From: Armatimonadota bacterium
Lineage (GTDB): Bacteria > Sysuimicrobiota > Sysuimicrobiia > Sysuimicrobiales > Humicultoraceae
Length of the DNA stretch: 35,118 nucleotides
Direction: 5' to 3'
Assembly (NCBI GenBank): GCA_031081585.1
Contig: JAVHLY010000018.1
Span: forward strand, 24,090-59,207
Positions 31,506 to 35,118 of this stretch are shown here, piece after piece (position 1 is the first letter of the stretch; each line of letters begins with the position of its first letter). The notes under the pieces were generated by a model. The model was not told the origin of the DNA. It searched no databases and saw only the letters and a program-made list of their open reading frames with translations. Made by a program: the position numbers and the translations under genes.

Positions 31506-32126
31506 ATGCCCGAAACCGTCCAGGACACCCTCTTCCGATCCCTTCCCGGCATCTACCGCCGGGAGGGAAAGGACGGGCTCACGTACCGGCTCCTCGGTCT
31601 CTTCGCGGATGTCCTCGAGGGGATCGAGGATGAGGTCTACGGGCTCCACCGCCAGCTCAACGCCCAGCGGGCCGACGCGCGGTTCCTCCCCTGGCTCGCC
31701 TCGTGGGTCGCGCTCCTCCTCGACGAGACTTGGGAGGAGTCGAAGCGCCGGGAGCTCATCCGCCGGATCGTGCAGCTCTACACCATCCGCGGGACGATTG
31801 AGGGCATCAGGCAGTTCGTGGAGATCTACACCGGCATCAAGCCGGAGATCGTCGAGGAGTTCGGCGCGGGCTGGCGGATCGGCGTCCGCTCGACGGTCGA
31901 GGTGGACACCCGGGTCTACGGCACCTGGGAGGAGAACGCCCACCGCTTCAGCGTGCTCGTGGCGACCTTCGAGGAGTTCGAGGCGATGCCCAAGGACAAG
32001 GTCCGCGAGCGCGTGCTCATCGAGAAGCCGGCGCACACCGAGCTCGTCCACGTGGGCTGGTTCGCGTCCTTCTGGAAGATCGGCGTGCGCTCCACGGTCG
32101 GTGCGGACACGAAGGTAGGAGGCTGA
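31506..32126 (+). CDS. phage tail protein I (TIGR02242/P2 gpI-like, Afp12-like)
   Basis: The 206-aa product matches tail protein I: RSLPGIYRREG, then FADVLEGIEDEVYGL, DARFLPWLASWVALLLDETWEESKRRELIRRIVQLYTIRGTIEGI and FVEIYTGIKPEIVEEF. This wedge protein joins the baseplate to the fibres. A nine-residue pattern is duplicated: WRIGVRSTVEVDTRV after the core and WKIGVRSTVGADTKV at the very end. The second copy forms the C-terminus, next to the fibre gene that begins directly after. Confidence 0.88.
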   Translation: MPETVQDTLFRSLPGIYRREGKDGLTYRLLGLFADVLEGIEDEVYGLHRQLNAQRADARFLPWLASWVALLLDETWEESKRRELIRRIVQLYTIRGTIEGIRQFVEIYTGIKPEIVEEFGAGWRIGVRSTVEVDTRVYGTWEENAHRFSVLVATFEEFEAMPKDKVRERVLIEKPAHTELVHVGWFASFWKIGVRSTVGADTKVGG

Positions 32127-32127
32127 C

Positions 32128-33945
32128 GTGGCCCTGAAGAAACTGCTCTGGCGCAAATACCTGTTCGTGAACCGCGTCGAGGCGGAGACCGAGCAGACCT
32201 ACTGGAACGAGAAGCGCAAGAAGCACCTCGCCCACGAGCATTCGGAAGGCGTCGTCCGCGACCTCGGCGTGACCGAGACCAATCCGCCGTCGCTCACCGT
32301 CCAGGTGGCCGCCGGGCGCGCGCTCGACACCGAGGGGAACGACCCCGAGGCCGAGTCGCCCCAGGACCTCGACTGCGCGGCACTCGTCCCGGCCTCCGGC
32401 GAGGTCACCGTCTACATCACGCTCCGCTACAACACCCTCGAGACCGAGCCCTACTTCGTCGACGAGCTCGGCGCGAGCCAGAACAAGTACGTCCAGGACA
32501 GCTTCGTCCTCGAGGCGACCACTCAGGTCCCGAGCGCGCCCGCAGTCGAGCTCGCGCGCTTCCGGTTGGGGGCGGGGGCCACGGCGATCCGAAACGCCGC
32601 CGATCCTAACAACCCTGGTCTCAACGAAATCGACCTCCGGCAGGTGAAGTACTCCGGCAAGGAGGTCACGGCGTTGCGCGACCTCTCCGACGTGGACCCC
32701 GCGGAGGCGGACGCCTTCAACGGGATGGAGAACCCGAGCGCCTCGAACCCCATCGCCACAGTCTCGAAGGCCGACAGCATCGTGGCTCCGGTCCGAAGCG
32801 AAGTGGTAACGGCGCGCGGCACCAAGCCGTCGCTCGACGAGCGCCTCGACGTGATGCTGAACGACGACGGCTCATTCAAGGGTATCACCAAGATCACGCC
32901 CGCCGCGCCGCTCACCGGCGGCGGCACGGCCGGCGACATCCCCCTCGGGATCAACGACGCGACGCCCGCGGCGCGCGGGGCCATGAGCGCCGCCGACAAG
33001 GCCAAGCTCGACGGCATCGAAGCGGGCGCGACGGCGGACCAGACGGCCCAGGAGATCCTCGACGCCCTGAAGACCGTGGACGGCGCGGGCTCGGGCCTGG
33101 ACGCCGACCTTCTCGACGGCTCGCCGCACCGGGGTCTCGGAGGGGCCGAACATGCCGCCGCCACGCCGACCGAGGCCGGGTTCATGTCGGTCGCGGACAA
33201 GGTGAAGCTGGACACCCTGAGCTTCCTCGACGGCGTGCGGGGCTGCCGGCTGGCCTGGATCGACGAGCAGACGATCCGCGTCGAGCCCGGCCAGATCTCG
33301 GTCGACGCCGAGGTCCGCGCGAATACGGCGGGCCTCAACATCAACCTCACCTTCAACCTGGAGTCGGGGCAGACGGCCACGGACAACACCTGGTACTACG
33401 TCTACGTCAAGCCGGAACCCGATCCGGCCACGAACTTCACCGCCTTTCTCTCCAAGACGATCCCCACAAAGATCGGACGACATCCCACCTTGGCCGCGCT
33501 GTTTGTCGGGAGCGTGCGCCGCCAAGTCGGCAAGTTCCGGTGCTTCACCCGGTCAAAGAACCTGACCGTCTGGCGGGACGCCGCGGGCTCGGGCGCGTTC
33601 TCTGGGCTCGAGAACCAGAATGACATCGTCAACGGCGGCGTGGGCGGCGGCCTGACCGTGAGCGTGGCCAATTTCATGCCGCCGACCGCGTCGGCCATCC
33701 TCGTCATGTACGACGTTGAGTCGCACATCCGCGTGCGGCCCGCGGCTCACGTGGCTCTCGGAGCGTCCGGCATGGGCTTCGAGGGCTTCGGCGCCGTGCA
33801 GGAAGGCCCCTACATCCTCATCCCGGATAACAGCTTCCAGTTGCACTTCCAGCAGCTCGGCGGCGGCTCGGTAGACGCGCATAGGGTCGGCTCCTACGGC
33901 TACTTCGAGGACATTGAGAGCCCGAGCGGGCCGTTCGGTTCGTAG
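32128..33945 (+). CDS. tail fibre / receptor-binding protein
   Basis: The 605-aa protein starts at GTG 32128 after AGGAGG. Its N-terminal 200 residues look like a baseplate-attachment domain (FVNRVEAETEQTYWNEKRKKHLAHEHSEGVVRDLGV). The middle has typical fibre repeats: PLTGGGTAGDIPLGI, ADKAKLDGIEAGATADQTAQEI, GAGSGLDADLLDG and a second ADKVKLDTL. The C-terminal 250 residues are beta-rich and unlike anything I know, which is usual for a receptor-binding tip. It follows tail protein I, as expected. The frame is intact. Confidence 0.88.
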   Translation: MALKKLLWRKYLFVNRVEAETEQTYWNEKRKKHLAHEHSEGVVRDLGVTETNPPSLTVQVAAGRALDTEGNDPEAESPQDLDCAALVPASGEVTVYITLRYNTLETEPYFVDELGASQNKYVQDSFVLEATTQVPSAPAVELARFRLGAGATAIRNAADPNNPGLNEIDLRQVKYSGKEVTALRDLSDVDPAEADAFNGMENPSASNPIATVSKADSIVAPVRSEVVTARGTKPSLDERLDVMLNDDGSFKGITKITPAAPLTGGGTAGDIPLGINDATPAARGAMSAADKAKLDGIEAGATADQTAQEILDALKTVDGAGSGLDADLLDGSPHRGLGGAEHAAATPTEAGFMSVADKVKLDTLSFLDGVRGCRLAWIDEQTIRVEPGQISVDAEVRANTAGLNINLTFNLESGQTATDNTWYYVYVKPEPDPATNFTAFLSKTIPTKIGRHPTLAALFVGSVRRQVGKFRCFTRSKNLTVWRDAAGSGAFSGLENQNDIVNGGVGGGLTVSVANFMPPTASAILVMYDVESHIRVRPAAHVALGASGMGFEGFGAVQEGPYILIPDNSFQLHFQQLGGGSVDAHRVGSYGYFEDIESPSGPFGS

Positions 33946-33957
33946 CGGAGCGCTGAC

Positions 33958-34368
33958 ATGAGCCAGGCGGATCGCTCTTCGAAACTGCAAGCGGACGTGA
34001 CCGGCCTCCAAGTGGAGGCCCGCGACCTCCGCCAGGCTCTGGAGAGGAACACGGAGTCCCTCTCCGAGGTGCGCGAGGGCTTCCAGCGGCTGCGCGGTGA
34101 GCTCAACGGCGTCCTGCCACGCCTCGAGGAGAAGGTCGAGCGGGTGATCGACCACCTGAACGGCCGCGAGGAGACCGACCGGGAGTACTTCGAGAAGGTG
34201 CGGGTCCACGAGACGGAGATCGGGACCTTGTTCGAGCAGGTGGGGAAGAAGGCCGACGCGGAGGCGAATCGAGAGGAGTACGGCCGCCTGTGGCTGGCTC
34301 TTCGCCTCTTCTTCTACGGGACGCTCATCGCGCTCCTGGCGCTGCTCCTCGAACGGGTCATGAGGTGA
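33958..34368 (+). CDS. coiled-coil membrane protein, holin-associated (XhlA-like)
   Basis: The 136-aa protein has an amphipathic coiled coil over residues 8-105 and one C-terminal membrane span (LWLALRLFFYGTLIALLALLL) followed by ERVMR. This is the layout of XhlA/hemolysin-like proteins that help phage endolysins reach the wall. It directly precedes the endolysin gene. The ribosome site is weak. The alternative is a tail-chaperone or spanin-like protein. Confidence 0.7.
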   Translation: MSQADRSSKLQADVTGLQVEARDLRQALERNTESLSEVREGFQRLRGELNGVLPRLEEKVERVIDHLNGREETDREYFEKVRVHETEIGTLFEQVGKKADAEANREEYGRLWLALRLFFYGTLIALLALLLERVMR

Positions 34369-34373
34369 CCGCG

Positions 34374-34958
34374 ATGGCCGACTTCGACCGGGCGATCCTC
34401 AAGGTCCTGCGGCACGAGGGAGTCGAGTTTGGCTCCGACGGCCGGCCCGTGCCCGGCCGGACGGGATACGTGAACCACCCGGACGACCCCGGCGGCGAGA
34501 CCAACTTCGGCGTCACGCGCAGGGTCGCCCTCGGGAACGGCTACGCCGGCCCGATGCGCGACATCCCGTACCCGAAGGTCCTCGACATCTATCGGCGCAG
34601 GTACTGGGACGACCTCAAGGGTGACGAGATCCCGGACCAGGAGATCGCCGAGGAGCTCTTCGACACGGGCGTCAACTGCGGGCTGGCCGTGGCCAAGAAG
34701 TTCCTTCAGCGGACGCTCAACGTCCTGAACGGGAAGGGTACAAAATACCCCGACCTCGTGGTGGACGGCGTGGTCGGCCCCCGGACCATCGACGCCTTGA
34801 GGCGGGCGCTCTCCCTCGCGCCCTGGTATCGGCTCTGCGTCCTGCGCGCGCTCGATTCCCTCCAGTGCGTCCGGTACATCGAGCTCGCCGAGCGCGACTC
34901 GAAGTTCGAGTCCTTCGTACCCGGGTGGCTCAAGGTCCGGGTGGGAGTACGCGATTGA
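34374..34958 (+). CDS. glycoside hydrolase 108 endolysin with peptidoglycan-binding C-terminus
   Basis: The 194-aa protein shows LRHEGVEFG with the likely catalytic glutamate (Glu15), then GYVNHPDDPGGETNFGVTRR, the GH108 signature. IYRRRYWDDLKGDEIPDQEIAEELFDTGVNCG follows. The C-terminal half carries a PG-binding pattern (DLVVDGVVGPRTIDALRRAL). It should cut the glycan chain of murein at lysis. ATG 34374 has GAGGTGA upstream and follows the holin-like gene by 5 bp. No signal peptide is visible, so it needs a holin. Confidence 0.9.
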   Translation: MADFDRAILKVLRHEGVEFGSDGRPVPGRTGYVNHPDDPGGETNFGVTRRVALGNGYAGPMRDIPYPKVLDIYRRRYWDDLKGDEIPDQEIAEELFDTGVNCGLAVAKKFLQRTLNVLNGKGTKYPDLVVDGVVGPRTIDALRRALSLAPWYRLCVLRALDSLQCVRYIELAERDSKFESFVPGWLKVRVGVRD

Positions 34959-34987
34959 GGAATCCGAAAGGAAGGAGGTGATACGCG

Positions 34988-35044
34988 ATGAGTGAAACTA
35001 CCGCGATGGTACTGGTGGCGGGAGTCAATACCAAAGTTCGTTGA
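34988..35044 (+). CDS. possible 18-aa peptide with a perfect ribosome-binding site
   Basis: AAGGAGGTGAT, a full-length Shine-Dalgarno match, sits 5-10 nt before ATG 34988, but the frame closes at TGA 35042 after 18 residues (MSETTAMVLVAGVNTKVR). It could be a leader peptide, a tiny gene, or the start of a gene broken by a frameshift. Confidence 0.35.
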   Translation: MSETTAMVLVAGVNTKVR

Positions 35045-35063
35045 GATTCGGGAAGGCGCCGGC

Positions 35064-35118
35064 ATGATCACGCCGCTGTCACCTCCCTCCCCATGGCTTG
35101 CTGTAGGGCTCGCCGGAG
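35064..35118 (+). CDS. possible start of a small membrane protein, cut by the window edge
   Basis: ATG 35064 follows GGAAGG and opens MITPLSPPSPWLAVGLAG up to the edge without a stop. A hydrophobic start just after an endolysin gene would fit a holin, but 18 residues are too few to decide. Confidence 0.3.
   Translation, partial: MITPLSPPSPWLAVGLAG

Larger units (their letters stand above)
9816..35118. mobile_element. integrated tailed-phage-like element (left end and most of its genes; right end not in window)
   Basis: From the tRNA onward the content changes to integrase, repressor/ImmA pair, recombination and replication genes, terminase, baseplate, fibre, holin-like and endolysin genes, nearly all on the plus strand with overlaps and strong ribosome sites. 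Capsid, portal, sheath, tube and tape-measure genes are missing between terminase and gp25. No repeat of the tRNA 3' half was found before the right edge, so the element either extends further or has lost its right attachment site. Confidence 0.9.

Noticed and set aside
34959-35118. attR (copy of the tRNA-Asn 3' half) near the right edge
   Set aside because: No stretch resembling 9816-9857 is present in this end of the window.

Overview
The window is a very G+C-rich bacterial chromosome segment (1 to about 9.86 kb) followed by the left part of an integrated tailed-phage-like element (about 9.82 kb to the right edge). Strong AGGAGGTGA-type ribosome-binding sites and STAS/SpoIIE-type signalling genes would suit a Gram-positive or Terrabacteria-like lineage. 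I cannot name the organism, and I see no rRNA or CRISPR array.

Host part. On the minus strand lie the start of a class III nucleotidyl cyclase with a zinc ribbon (cut by the left edge) and an overlapping three-gene unit: a STAS antagonist, a 1015-residue membrane/GAF/PP2C/HATPase signalling protein and a zeta-crystallin-like quinone oxidoreductase. On the plus strand are an unrecognised 266-aa protein coupled to an M3-like metallopeptidase, then a second STAS protein. A minus-strand AI-2E family permease precedes a tRNA-Asn(GTT) with a near-consensus promoter.

Integration and control region (9.8-15.9 kb). A 513-aa large serine integrase reads antisense into the tRNA, so the left attachment site probably lies in the 3' half of the tRNA. 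A shorter serine-recombinase-like protein that lacks the catalytic serine overlaps the integrase start. Divergently, an XRE repressor (probably leaderless), an ImmA/IrrE-type metallopeptidase and two large unrecognised proteins (392 and 492 aa) form an overlapping series. Two near-identical palindromes, one in the repressor promoter and one before the 392-aa gene, suggest that the repressor/peptidase pair controls this cassette.

Replication and recombination region (16.0-26.7 kb). This holds a sigma-like regulator, small unknowns, a Cas4/RecB-like nuclease with a probable Fe-S cluster, a Sak4-like ATPase, a DUF669-like protein with an SSB-type acidic tail, a RecD-like helicase, an ERCC4-type nuclease and a 1005-aa protein fusing a DnaG-type primase front to an MCM-like helicase. 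The primase 3' end runs into a symmetrical repeat cluster (25217-25444) that looks like an origin or multi-operator site. SpoVG-like and Gam-like proteins follow.

Packaging, tail and lysis (26.7-35.1 kb). Small and large terminase genes and a nucleotide-metabolism-like gene are followed by about 280 bp packed with hairpins. The sequence then goes straight into gp25, a baseplate protein, tail protein I, a fibre, a holin-like protein and an endolysin. Portal, capsid, sheath, tube and tape-measure genes are absent between terminase and baseplate, and the gp25 homology begins upstream of any start codon. This looks like a large internal deletion or a reorganised, possibly domesticated element. 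The baseplate proteins resemble those of extracellular contractile injection systems. No right attachment site is visible, so the element probably continues past the window.
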